Shown here: positions 25,703 through 37,561 of the stretch, one piece after another
Layout of the letters: every line of letters begins with the position of its first letter
How positions within the stretch are numbered: position 1 is the first letter of the stretch
Origin: Phascolomyces articulosus
Taxonomy: Eukaryota > Mucoromycota > Mucoromycetes > Mucorales > Lichtheimiaceae
Reading direction: 5' to 3'
Assembly (NCBI GenBank): GCA_025677815.1
Contig: JAIXMP010000021.1
Span: forward strand, 434,001 to 498,000
DNA: 64,000 nt
Position numbers and translations under genes: made by a program
The notes under the pieces: generated by a model
What the model was told of the DNA's origin: nothing
Database searches by the model: none
What the model saw: only the letters and a program-made list of their open reading frames with translations

Positions 25703-26130
25703 GTGCAAAAACAGGAGCATGCAAATCAGCTCCCTCATTATAGTATGGGTAGATCGAAAAAAATATGGTATCCTGATACTCATAGCTTTAAACCTAAACG
25801 CTGGTTAACTGAAGAGGGTGAACTTAAGTGGGAATCTGCGGTGGTGCAGTGGTTAGCCTTCCATACCGGTTCTTGTGTCTGTAAGTTAATGTTTTATACT
25901 TTAAACACATCTAAAGCGCCAATATATATGTATATTGGATAGATTAACTTATAAAATAACTATATCTATTAGGTCTTGGACAAAATTAGGCAATTCTTGA
26001 AGGATTAATTACTATTGTCATGTTGAAGCGATATAAGTTCTCGCTTGTTACTAACCAATATGTGACATATGATATAGCCTTGACACATCCAACGAAGGAT
26101 GGTATGCCAGTTTATATCAAAAGACTTTAA
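25703..26130 (+). pseudogene. cytochrome P450 3' fragment, broken
   Basis: Two exons remain, about 25703-25880 and 25973-26130, with a GTAAGT donor and TTAG acceptor that still join in phase. Exon 1 reads YSMGRSKKIWYPDTHSFKPK then RWLTEEGEL, the PERW region of a P450, followed by the haem loop FHTGSCVC and, across the intron, LGQ. The loop consensus FxxGxRxCxG has lost its Arg (Ser-Cys in place of Pro/x-Arg), although the haem-ligand Cys is kept. Exon 2 has an in-frame TAG at 25987-25989 right after LGQN, where the family has Leu-Ala. It then continues AILEGLITIVMLKRYKFSLV to a normal TAA. No upstream P450 sequence (I-helix, ExxR) is present. It is therefore a truncated non-functional remnant of a microsomal monooxygenase gene. 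Confidence 0.8.
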
Positions 26131-26530
26131 AATATATTTTTTCGGTGATATATATTGATTGGTCCCTCTTATTAGTATATATCTATTTTCCAATTTTATC
26201 ATTCCAAAGTGATTCATTAATATACTAGTTTTATACGTATTTCCATTTTGTTATTGCTCGTCAAAATAATTATATAATATATAATTATGAAAAAACAACA
26301 TCATCACTATCATAACCATATTTTCAATTATTTTTTCCCCTATAAGTTACTGTTCCTCGTCACCGATAAAAAAACAAGTAGATCATTTCGATATTAAACG
26401 AAAACGCGAAATTTGAAGTTACCAAAATGGCAATTGCTGGGTTACTTAATTCAAACCAATAAAGCAAGTTATTGTTCTCGCGATTTTTTTTTCTTTTTCA
26501 TTATCACGGTTCTCCTGGCATAAATTCACC
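26131..26530. promoter_or_regulatory. 5' flank of the CENP-I gene
   Basis: Four hundred bases between the P450 remnant and the CENP-I start. AT-rich, with no gene. It should hold the CENP-I promoter and 5' UTR. No specific control element is recognised. Confidence 0.4.
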
Positions 26531-29500
26531 ATGTCTGTAGCATCGTTTATATCAGAAGATCATTGTTAGTATATAGAAACAGAACCACTTTCTCTTATTT
26601 ATCATTTATTTCAATTGGAGATCTAACATTGTTTTTATTTATAGCAATAACAACTGAAAGTGAAGATATCGAATCTTTCTACACCGATGATCTTGATACA
26701 AGTAATGTGGACGAAACATTGCAAAAAGAATTCCAATTATTCAATTCTTGTACGTTTTAATTACATTCAAAAAGAAATATAGAAAACATAGGTACGCATT
26801 GTACAAAACTAACTTTTTGTGGATTCCATTCATTTTATTATTCTATTCACAATCGCTTTCAACGACAACGACGACAAACAGCCTTGATCCAATCAGCTCT
26901 TAGAAGATACCATCGAAATCATTACCCAAAACTTAAAGCCATTATTGAAAAATTTGGTGTCAATGATGCCGAAATGGAAGTTTTAATGGACCTGATTCAT
27001 AGTAACAAACTAGGTAAAAAATATAAAACACACATACGAGCTGGTCTATTACTATTTATATTGATATTCCTATCTATATGAATTAATTTCTATTTGATAG
27101 CAATGTCTCAAACACGACAGCTGATCGATTTATGTCTTCCACGCGGTCTATTAAAATCCAAATTTATTATTCGTATATTTCAACACTTGGGTTTACGTAG
27201 TAAAACTGCCAGTACCAAAGACCGAGATTCAAGTGGAGGTATCGTTGTAAGTTGAATGAGATTTTTTTTTTCAATATTTTTATTCATATATATCAGTACT
27301 TTTTTTTGGAAATGTATACAAGACACTCATGATTTCATTTATTATTAGAAATATCTTCTTAGATGGGCCATTGCTATGTATGAATTTATTGATCGCCCTC
27401 AAGATATTGTACGACTTTATGGTGTATTGTTTCATTATTTGGATGTTAAAGTATTACGGCCTGAGATCTGTCATTTATTGTATTTTATGACAAGTCGTCA
27501 TCATGTAAAGCAATATCGAATTGATCGACTGTTAGTATTTTTTTTAAGAATGTTCAGAAGGATCACAAAAAACAAGAGAATGTCCTTTCTATTATATTCG
27601 GTTTCTAACTTCCCATTGTTATTTTATTTCATGTTGATTAGTTTGGATCTCTTGGATAAAGCGGGCTCTGACGTTGAGCTTGTTTCTTTACTTCGCGTAT
27701 ACACTACCTATAACCCAAATATCTCTCATCCCTCTATAAAACATTCCAGAAAAGCTGTGTTTACGGTAAAACAACAAAGAAAACCCATGGGAGCGGGAAT
27801 TGTGAAAGAAAATCGATGTTGATCTGTCTCTCTCTCTCTCTCTTTTTTTTTTCCTTTTGATACTGTCAGAATCCAATGCCTGGTCTTCATGAAACAATGC
27901 AAGGTATTCGAAAAATTTGGCACGATGATGAAGGCTTAAAAGCATTTGAATTCAGCACATATAAGCCTGAATTACCTGCAATACCAGTGAGTATAATATA
28001 TATATATATATATATTTGGTCTTGGAACCAGATTTTTGTGATGATAAAGATGAGTGATATATAACTTATTGAAATATCCTATTTTTTTTTATGTTAGAAT
28101 AAACGGCAACGACGAATAGTGGATGAAAAACCTATAAAAATACCAGCAGCTCAAACAACCAATCCTGACAGAGTAAGAAAGTTTAGAGCCATTTTGAATT
28201 TTGTTGTTATGATTCACTCATATACATGTTTTTATCTAGTCTTCTGTTACTATTGAAGAAATTCGAAACGTGGTTCAACTTGCAGAAAAATTGGATAGAC
28301 TTGCATTACCTGATCAAATGGCATCCATTCTTGATAATCGGTTATTACAACATATGATTGTGTGTGATCCACGAGGTAAGAATTGGTTATTAGCTATTGA
28401 ATAGAGTGATATATATGAAGAAGAAGACGTGTATTCATTATATGGAATGATTATTAGAATCGAATGTTCTTCGTCTAAATAGTTGGTTATCACGTACTTT
28501 GGAAATTCTATCAAGAGAACATAATCGAAGCAAAGAATATAGGCATGTACTAAGTGAAATATTGCGAAAATGTATTATCATGGCCCGTCTTACAAAGGTA
28601 AGTTATCGTAATTTATGTATAACATAAAGTTATTCAATTTATTTAATTTTAAGCACCTCACCCCCAAAAAAACATTACATAGGCGCATTTAGCAAGTATT
28701 GAAACATTCTTAAAAGATTTTATCAGCAAATGGAATGGATGGGAATTTGAGGATGCAATATTTGAGTTATTGACTTTTATCAAACCTCAATCATTTGAAG
28801 GTAAGAGAGAAAAAAGGACCCTTGTTTATCTTGTTAGGATTTATTGATTACTCTAATTTTGACTAAAGAAGCTTCTCAAATGTTTGTTTAGATATGAATA
28901 ATTCATTCCTGAAGCCACTCTACCGATTATACACTGTTTCCAATGTCCAATGGAAGGTAAAATAAATATAAAAAAAAACTAATTATTCTGTTTGTAAAGA
29001 GATTATTCCTTTTTTATGAATAGCCATACTCAAATTAATGTAATATTTAGGCAAAGCTGATCTTATGTTATACCGAATGGTTAAAGAATTGGGCATTGTT
29101 GGATTGGAAACGTCATTCTGAACGACGAAAAAAAGGAACTGATTCTGATATGGATGATCTGTAAGTTCTATATGGATTTATATTCCTTTCCTTGCTTATT
29201 TCTAATATTTATAAAAAAAACATTTTTATCAACTCTGACGATTGGGAAAATAGGGTCTGGTTGTTTCAAGGATTGGATTTTAATGTGGATTACTTTCAAG
29301 CAATACAACATTTCATTTACCATGTGGATCGACTTAGTGTAATAGGTCTTGTCATGGAAGGAGATCATCCTCTTTTACAACATGCATCATTATCTTTCTT
29401 TGAATTCGTATCCATGATTTCCATCAGTCATGATATTCCCGAGATTATTATACCTGCTGCACCATTGATTTATCGTAGTTTCTTTTCCATGTCAGGAATG

Positions 29501-30350
29501 GCTGTTTCTCGTATTTGTGGTATCATTCAGCAATACAAACGAGCCTTTGAAGAAAATGATCAGAAGATAGATGGCTGGGTAACACGACATACACAAGAAT
29601 ACCTTGATAATTTCAATACACATGTAATGGATATTTGTTGTGCTTTATGGCGTAATACTGCGCTTACTCGTTCAAATGAAGCAGAACTTCCATTTTCACT
29701 TTCTCCGTAAGTAGGATATCTTTAATATCTTTATGACAATGTAATGATAATGATTTCTGACATGTCAATATCGTATCTTAGGGAAATTACCAACGTATAT
29801 GATAATTTGTGCGAGTCACGTGGAGAATCAGCCAATTTAATGTTATCACTTACACATTCTGGCTGTTTAGCTGGTTTTTCGGAACGTTTCATACAAGTGA
29901 GTTTTAATTTTTTTTGACAGTACAAAAATAAAGAGTGCGTGGGTGCGTGTGTGAATAAGTATGTGGGAGGAGAGAGAAACAAAGAGAGAAAAAGTTTAAT
30001 TTATATTTTTGACATGTGGCACGCGCACATTCATGTATTAGGAAAAAGAAAATGAAGCAAACTTACAAGTACGTCATGAAGGACCTGTTACTGCTCAATC
30101 CTTACAAACCCTTAGCGACGTAAGCTGTTTATATATATATATTTATTTGATATACTTTATATATTATTTGTTACTAATACATTTTTTATAGAATGGTGGA
30201 ATATCAATCTCTTACGTAGATTATCGTGTAGAATTATTGGATCATCTTCAATCATTAGGATTTCAAGGACTATATGATTTATTGTACGACTGTATGAGTT
30301 CTCTTATTGAACGTAAACAGAATGAACAAATAGCAGATATGGAATCTTGA
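26531..30350 (+). CDS. MIS6: kinetochore protein CENP-I / Mis6
   Basis: Seventeen exons: 26531-26564, 26645-26749, 26882-27013, 27101-27246, 27349-27530, 27642-27765, 27870-27986, 28098-28172, 28240-28375, 28458-28597, 28683-28800, 28892-28956, 29051-29160, 29254-29706, 29782-29896, 30042-30119, 30192-30350. They join without a stop to 762 residues, close to the length of vertebrate CENP-I. The block RWAIAMYEFIDRPQDIVRLY, GVLFHYLDVKVLRPEICHLL and HHVKQYRIDRLLDLL matches the diagnostic Mis6/CENP-I core (ILxWLxxMYDxI...LYGxLFxxL...VCHxLYLLT...HVxxxRxxxL). PRGLLKSKFIIRIFQHLG upstream is also typical. CENP-I belongs to the constitutive centromere-associated network (with CENP-H/K/M) that links centromeric chromatin to the outer kinetochore. 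The gene is followed in tandem by beta-tubulin, 631 bases on. No frameshift or stop interrupts it, so it appears functional. Confidence 0.85.
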
Positions 30351-30981
30351 AAAAAATAAAAAAGAAATGTTATTTTTTTGTGCTACGGCACCCGAATCTA
30401 CTTTTTAAGGTAGTAAACCGAATGATTTTCTTCGTGTTAAACCGTGTTAAAAAGGGAAGAAGAATGTCTTTTTTTATTTCTTTGGTTCGTGATCGTGTTT
30501 AAATAGACACGCGAGTAAAAAAAAAAGTTTAGTTTGGTTTTTTTGTGTGTCCACATTTCTTATTATTATAATCAGACGGTCCTTTTTTTTATATATAATA
30601 ATATATGTGCAGCCCTGCGCATGTGTGTGTATATGTGTTTAGGTAGGCGTGCAGCACATCAAATTTTAAAAAAGCAGTATAACCTGATATGAGTTGCTGA
30701 GAAATTTGGAATTCCCTAATTCGTCACGTATACACGAGGTTATGATCCCGCACGGTTAGAGAGAAACCTTTCACGACCAACGCTCCTTTTTCGCCCCTTC
30801 TTCATCACCTTTCAACATCCATCCAGTAAGTTTTTTAATTGAAAAAAAAGACATTATTGTTCGTTATCATTCTTTTTTTTATTATTCTTCTTTCTTTTTG
30901 AAAAAGTCTTTTATTCTCTCCACTTGTCAACTCTATTCTAATCTGGTTTCCCCTTTTTATTAGCACTTTTAAAATTTCATC
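30351..30981. promoter_or_regulatory. CENP-I 3' end and beta-tubulin promoter
   Basis: The first ~100 bases are the CENP-I 3' UTR, with AATAAA directly after the stop (30354). The rest is the beta-tubulin promoter and a pyrimidine-rich leader with CCTTTTT/TTCTTC blocks at 30780-30975, as in other strongly expressed fungal genes. No further gene fits. Confidence 0.5.
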
Positions 30982-33155
30982 ATGAGAGAAATCATTCACA
31001 TCCAAGCCGGTAAGATGATGACCAAAAATGAAAATAAAGACTTTCTATTTTTCTATATTCTTGAATAATAGAAAACAGCTTTTGTTTCTATACTTGATTG
31101 TATTTGAAATTAACTGTATATCTTTTTTTTTTATTATAGGTCAATGTGGTAACCAAGTAAGACACAAAAACAACAAACAACCTTTTATATATTAGAAACA
31201 AAAACGTTTATAGCTATCTTTTTTTTTTCTCGGAGAAAGAAGAGAGTATGATCGTTTTTATTTTATTTTGAATAGTTGATAACTTATTCTTCTTTTTTTT
31301 GTTTATTATTTGATCGCGCGTCACAAATAGATTGGTCAAAAGTTCTGGGAAACCATCTCCAAGGAACACGGTATCGATACCACTGGTGCTTATGCTGGTG
31401 ACAACGATCTTCAACTCGAACGTATTAATGTCTATTATAACGAAGGTTCTTCTGGCAAATATGTCCCCAGGTAAATATATATAAACTACTTTGTTTAGTT
31501 TGGGGGGAGATTTTTGGTTTGGGAGGAATGTGTTTGGTTGGTTCGAAAGAAAGTAAAAAAAAGGGAGTTTAAAAAAATAAGGAGTTCATATGTATGTTAA
31601 AAACCATTGGGATGAAGTGATTGGAATCAAAAACCGATGTCAACTAACAAAATAACGATATGACGCTAAATAACCTTATTTTAATATGATACTTTTAGAG
31701 CTGTCTTGGTCGATCTTGAACCCGCTACCATGGATGCCATCCGTGGCAGTGGCTACGGTAAACTCTACCGTCCTGATAACTTTGTCTCTGCTCAATCTGG
31801 TGCTGGTAACTCTTGGGCTAAGGGTTATTACACCGAAGGTGCTGAATTAGTCGAATCCGTCTTGGATATCGTCCGTAAGGAAGCTGAACACACCGATTGT
31901 TTGCAAGGTTTCCAATTGGCTCACTCTTTGGGTGGTGGTACCGGTTCTGGTATGGGTTCCCTCTTGTTGTCCAAGATCCGTGAAGAATACCCTGATCGTA
32001 TGTTGTGTACTTACTCTGTTGTCCCCTCCCCCAAGGTTTCCGACACTGTCGTTGAACCTTACAACGCTGTCCTTTCTGTGCATCAATTGGTCGAAAACTG
32101 TGATGCTACTTTCTGTATCGATAACGAAGCTTTGTACGATATTTGCTTCCGTACCTTGAAGCTCTCCAACCCTGGTTATGGTGAACTTAACCAATTGGTT
32201 TCCGCTGTCATGTCTGGTGTTTCTACCTCTTTGCGTTTCCCTGGTCAATTGAACTCTGATCTTCGCAAGTTGTTCGTCAACATGGGTAAGTCTTTGTTTG
32301 AAGTGAAAAGGAAAAAGGGGAGAGAGAAAATGGAGAGGGGAACAATTTATATAATTGAGGGTGTTTTGATTTGGTTGTGAAATGTGTTGTGTGAATTAAT
32401 ATATTTATATTTATATACTACATGATCATATATAACTAATAATAATAATATAATCAATTTCATAGTTCCTTTCCCCCGTCTTCATTTCTTCATGGTTGGT
32501 TTCGCTCCCTTGACCGCCTTCAACTCACAACAATACCGTAACTTGAGCGTTCCTGAATTGACCGCTCAAATGTTCGATGCCCGTAACATGATGGCTGCTT
32601 CTGATCCCCGTCACGGTCGTTACTTGACCGTTGCCACCATCTTCCGTGGTCGCTTGTCTACCAAGGAAGTTGAAAACCAAATGTTGGCTGTTCAACAAAA
32701 GAACTCTTCTTACTTTGTTGAATGGATTCCCAACTCTGTCAAGACCTCCTTGTGTGATATCCCACCTGTTGGTTTGAAGATGTCTGGTACCTTCATTGGT
32801 AACAGCACTGCTATCCAAGAATTGTTCAAGCGTGTCAACGAACAATTCACTGCTATGTTCCGTCGTAAGGCTTTCTTGCATTGGTACACTGGCGAAGGTA
32901 TGGACGAAATGGAATTCACTGAAGCTGAATCTAACATGAACGATTTGGTCTCTGAATACCAACAATACCAAGAAGCCGGTGTTGAAGATATGGAAGAAGA
33001 ATTGGGTACGTAATTTCTTAATTGATAATGTGGTTTTGGGTAGGCGAGTGCATTATGTTATTGTGAATAGGCTGTTTATTAACAAATAATCTATAGAAGA
33101 CGATTATCTTGAAGAAGATGAAGAAGGTGTCTTGGAAGAACAACAATTGCAGTAA
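30982..33155 (+). CDS. TUB2: beta-tubulin
   Basis: Six exons: 30982-31009, 31140-31156, 31331-31470, 31699-32285, 32466-33005, 33097-33155, joining to 456 residues. It starts with the autoregulatory MREI tetrapeptide and contains the tubulin signature GGGTGSG (140s) and the whole GTPase and C-terminal domains. It polymerises with alpha-tubulin into microtubules. The acidic C-terminal tail ([19 protein letters not shown]) is the usual binding site for motors and associated proteins. Exon 2 is a 17-nt micro-exon encoding the QCGNQ region. Alignment to animal and fungal beta-tubulin without gaps puts Tyr at 167 (TYSVVPS), Ala at 198 and Phe at 200 ([10 protein letters not shown]), with His6 kept. 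Tyr167 and Ala198 are known benzimidazole-resistance states. Codon use is C-rich, indicating high expression. Many Mucorales have several beta-tubulin paralogues; whether this is the main one cannot be told here. Confidence 0.97.
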
Positions 33156-33828
33156 ACAAGTTTCTCTTATATAAACAAAATTATATAATACACCTCTTTT
33201 TTTAAAACAAATCATCCTTCTCTTTTTTATAAAGTTCACTTTTTATTATAAAAAATAACAAGCAACATAATCCCCATCTGATAACCCTTTCTTCTTTCTC
33301 TTTTGTTAACTCCAATCAATTCACACACCTTTTGTTTCTCTTTTTTTCTTTTTCTTTTCCCCTCCAAGATTTTATAGCAACACACACATGAACCCCATTT
33401 AATACTAAGGTTATGCCCTTGTTTGAATACAGAAAAATTTCTTATGAAAAAAAAAATATTATCATTTTGGAATGTTAGATGTTGAAATTTATTCGAAGGA
33501 GTATGGGAATTAATGTGATTATGTATATCGGAAGTGATCTATATGTATGATAATATCATTGATCTTGAATGGGTTTAAATAAGATGATCCATATTCTTGA
33601 TACGTTGGTTGATCCTATTACTATACTCCCATGAAAAATACGTTTCTATAGTATAGCAAGTTATCTTGATGATAGGGTCGACTTGGGATAATAATAAAAT
33701 CTCCTATGCGTTGGATGACAACATGTGTCTTTAATTGGCGCTCTTGCGTCATTCATGATTTATCCAGGTGTGTTCAGTATTGGTACTTTGTTTTTCTTCG
33801 TGGATAGAATGTTGATAGAAGTTTACTT
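33156..33828. other. 3' flank of beta-tubulin
   Basis: Pyrimidine-rich 3' UTR-like DNA to about 33370, then AT-rich sequence. No gene is supported. Confidence 0.5.
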
Positions 33829-34104
33829 TCAATTAAAAAAATCATTCTGAATTGCATCTTCTTCACAATATGACATTAAGTTGTGACACAAGAAACCACA
33901 CATATCTTGATGCAATGCTGCTCCTGTTCCATTACGATCTAGATAACACACGAGATTCCCAGCTTGATATTTCTTTAGTACACGAGCAAATAAATCGTTG
34001 GGTCTTAAAGATAAGAGATAATCTGGTAGAAGTCCATTATTCTTCAGAACACAGTAAATCCGTGGGGAAGTGTAAACGCATATTTCGTTTTCTGGGTCCA
34101 ATAT
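33829..34104 (-). CDS. orphan exon-like reading frame, unidentified
   Basis: After an acceptor-like TATTTTAG (ending at 34105) a minus-strand frame runs 91 codons to a TGA. It begins ILDPENEICVYTSPRIYCVL and ends CEEDAIQNDFFN, passing LLSLRPNDLFARVLKKYQAG. The composition, mixed charged residues and seven Cys/aromatic-rich segments, is unlike chance open frames in this AT-rich DNA. An in-frame stop lies exactly at the acceptor, so it would need splicing to an upstream exon that I could not find. It may be the last exon of a gene or a relic. The opposite strand also has a 110-codon frame (33852-34184), which I take as its shadow. No family is recognised. Confidence 0.3.
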   Translation of the reverse strand: MLDPENEICVYTSPRIYCVLKNNGLLPDYLLSLRPNDLFARVLKKYQAGNLVCYLDRNGTGAALHQDMCGFLCHNLMSYCEEDAIQNDFFN

Positions 34105-37100
34105 CTAAAATACCATTTTCTATTGTTTTCACATTAAATGCTTTCATATTGGATGTAGTACCGGTTAATGCACAGTATATATAAACAGACAAGTAGGTAT
34201 ATATTCGTATATATCCATATATACTTTTATTTTGTTTTTCCTGAATTGTGTTGTTTGTAGCAATCGTAATATATATCTACATATAACATCCATGTGGTGG
34301 GTGGTACATCAAGAAATGGATATTCAATTAAAATATTTCTTCCTTATACTGTTCATAATAGACCCATTATTAAAATATATTATAAAGGTATTGTGTATAA
34401 TTATGTAATGTAGTATGTAGCGAAAGATCCCCATACCATCAAGATATGCAAACAATGAACAGACTTGTATACAAGTGTACTATATATGCTGTTATAACAT
34501 TTAGGAAAAGATTTTAATATAATGCATGTTTATTTGTTGCTATCCTCAAACTTCTCCCTGGTAAGATAACATCAGAAAGGAAAGTCCATTAGACCATTCA
34601 AAATATTGATGCACATAAATTAATATTCTTTCTAAATTCAACTGTATATATGTGATAAAGAAAACGCCCGTTAAATTATTATTATTTGATTTGCAGCTTC
34701 TTTAATACGTATTTGACAGACATCATATCTATAAATATTTTGGTATAGAATGGCCACTTCCAAACAGAGGTCGTGACGTAATTATAACCTTGTTACCAAG
34801 AGAAAAACATATCACTTGCGCCATAACATAAATAAATCGGCATGGATAACAATTGTTTCCAGGTTCCTGGAGAACAATAACCTAGCAGCCACTATTCTAC
34901 TAATAAGGGATTTGTTTCATCGTATATATGATCTTTACACACCGTGTATTAATCGAAAATTGAGGCTGTCACCCTCATGATGAGCATACATTTCGTTATT
35001 TTACCTTATACAATATTTATAGTTTTCGTACGTGTTATGAGCGCATAACGCAAAATTTACAGATAAGTTGGACTTGGGACTTGAACAAAAGATCGGAATA
35101 AAACATGACTATCATCATCTGATGTCATTGAACGTGGCTAGAAACCTATCAAAAATCAGTGTCTATATAACCTATGTGGGAATAGTGGGGGGGGGAGGTT
35201 AAACTACTAATTCTCCAAGTCCCTTGAAAAATTCACTAATGTAGATTTCGACCGACAGGTTACCGGATTTACGGAACTAGTCAGTGAACTTTCTTTTTTC
35301 TCCTACGTACTAAACCCAGGAATTCGTAATAGTAGTAGTGCACTCTATTCTCACCCAAGTATTCACTAAGCTCTTATTGCTACCATCTATATATGATGGT
35401 CAACCTTTTTTTCTATCGACCAAGCTGTTCTGTTGGTGAATAAGTAATTTGTAAAGAAAAACCAGTAACATTAGTTTTGGAAAAACAAAAGGAATACGCC
35501 ATGGTGTTAATTTGGAATATGGCAATTGTCAGTATTTTGATGATAACAGTGTGATCGATACTAAACAAGCAACTACAGCAAAAGAGGAAGAATAAGGTAC
35601 CTTATTCTAAAAATGTGTATAGGAAACATATGACATATTTACTGGTATATATAGTTTATTTTTATAATAGAAGTTGGCTGTATACGTACAACTTTTGATT
35701 TAAACAGTTTGTTCGTTCAGTCTACATAAGTTGTTCCATATATTAAAAATCATTACTTCATATTCTTGAAACATTGTTATAAATCGTAATCTACGTATCT
35801 AACATATGTACAATAAAACACTTAAGATATAATTTTCTTGTTCACAAATAATTACTATATACATCTTGTTACATATTATATTGAAATATTCAAATAACGT
35901 GCCAGTGTATAAGAAACATTCTATCTTTTAATAAGCCTTGGAGGAATATACTGCTGTTGTTTGATGTTACAATAATTATCCAGAAGGGACATATATATTT
36001 ATATGTCAACCCGTACATCATTACCTTTTCTAAAAAAGAAAATGACTCTAAAAATATATTTATATGAAGAAATGAGCCATTCATCACGTAGGTAACTTTT
36101 TATAATACATTTTTTCTATTTTATGCTTCCTTTGATTATAATTAGCTATCAGTTACACGAATAGGTTGAAAAATAAATCAATCAACAAATATATGGGGGA
36201 AAAATGTCGGATGTCATAATATTATCATTTACTATCAACAAAAACATGGATCCGTTTACTGTGTCTGTATAGCGATTCAACTGGTTTAGATTTCAATTTT
36301 ATTATCTTCTCATCATATCGGCTAACAAGAAGTAGTTTTTACACATCCAAGGAATTCATAATAAAAATATTCCAGCCAAATTTGATAACTTTACTTCTAC
36401 TCCCACGCTAACGTTGCAGTACCATTAGCGTAACAGCGTGTAACATAATATTTTGCTGTAATATATTTTTATAAGTTTCAACAGTAGTATTTGCTACACC
36501 TTTTGTTACCGAATTTAGCCCGAGCTGATTATTATTATTTTTTTTGGGGGGGGATCATGACGATGGCTTGCTCTTTCTTGGCGCATGAAAAATAACTAAG
36601 CACAGCAATAATAACAATCAAACATAAAAAAAGAATTACCATCCTTGGTTATTTTACTATCTGTTACAACAGATGCTACTGTAGTTCATCGTTTTAAAAA
36701 TGTCAATTGATTCTTTTCTAGCGTAAGATTGATGCGTTTGTTCCCGTGAATTAAAAAAAAAGAGAGAGAAATCATGCCGTAGGTAGTTTATAGTCGATGT
36801 TGACGAGGAAATAATATAATAACAACCATGATCATAATGATGATGATCATGGTGATGGTATTCGTACTGTAAACTTATTTCCAAGTATATATCATGATGA
36901 ATTAAAAAAAATCTACCGGGAACTCATCTTATCCATGTTATTGTAAATAAGCAATCATGTAGGAATCTCATGATAATTTGATAGTAATCTATATAACATT
37001 TTATACTATACCTAAGCCTTAAATCACTATCCCATGATCCGGCTCATTGACTGTTAAGGTCCGCCACGGTGTCCTACTACCTTGCGCCATTCTTAACATA

Positions 37101-37561
37101 TCCATTTCCTGAAACAGACAAGTTTACACTATTTTTTAACAAAATTAAAAATAATAATAACAATTGAACAAAGAATATATTTCTTAAACAGAATATCATT
37201 CCTGATTCATTCATCATAAAAAAATTCCTCCGATACATAAATTATATAGGTGAAAGAGAAAGAGTGAAGATAATGAAAGAAGTGTGTTTTGTGGGGGTCC
37301 AGATAGAATTCCTCGGTGAATTCAAAACGGTTGATTCCAAACAAGTCGATTATAATATACTTTGGCCTGGTTATGGAGTATAAATGAAAGGAACGGTTGT
37401 GTCAGACACCACTGAACAAACAACAACAACAACAATATCAACAATACTCCCCCACTTTTTTGTTTTTTCCTTTCTCTTTTCTTCTTTTTCTCTACCTTCT
37501 TTTACTATTTTTTCCTCGTTTTATTATTTTTTTTTATTTGCCCTCTAAATGACGATTCTAA
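34105..37561. other. 3.5-kb AT-rich region without a supported gene
   Basis: No exon chain, RNA gene or repeat family could be supported. Short homopolymer runs occur, such as a G run at about 35189 and another at 36546. The final 180 bases are a pyrimidine-rich leader before the membrane protein at 37562 (CAA repeats near 37420, then CTTT/TTTC blocks). Confidence 0.45.

Noticed and set aside
33852..34184. 110-codon plus-strand frame over the orphan exon
   Set aside because: Its composition is less protein-like than the minus-strand frame, and it lacks splice or start support.
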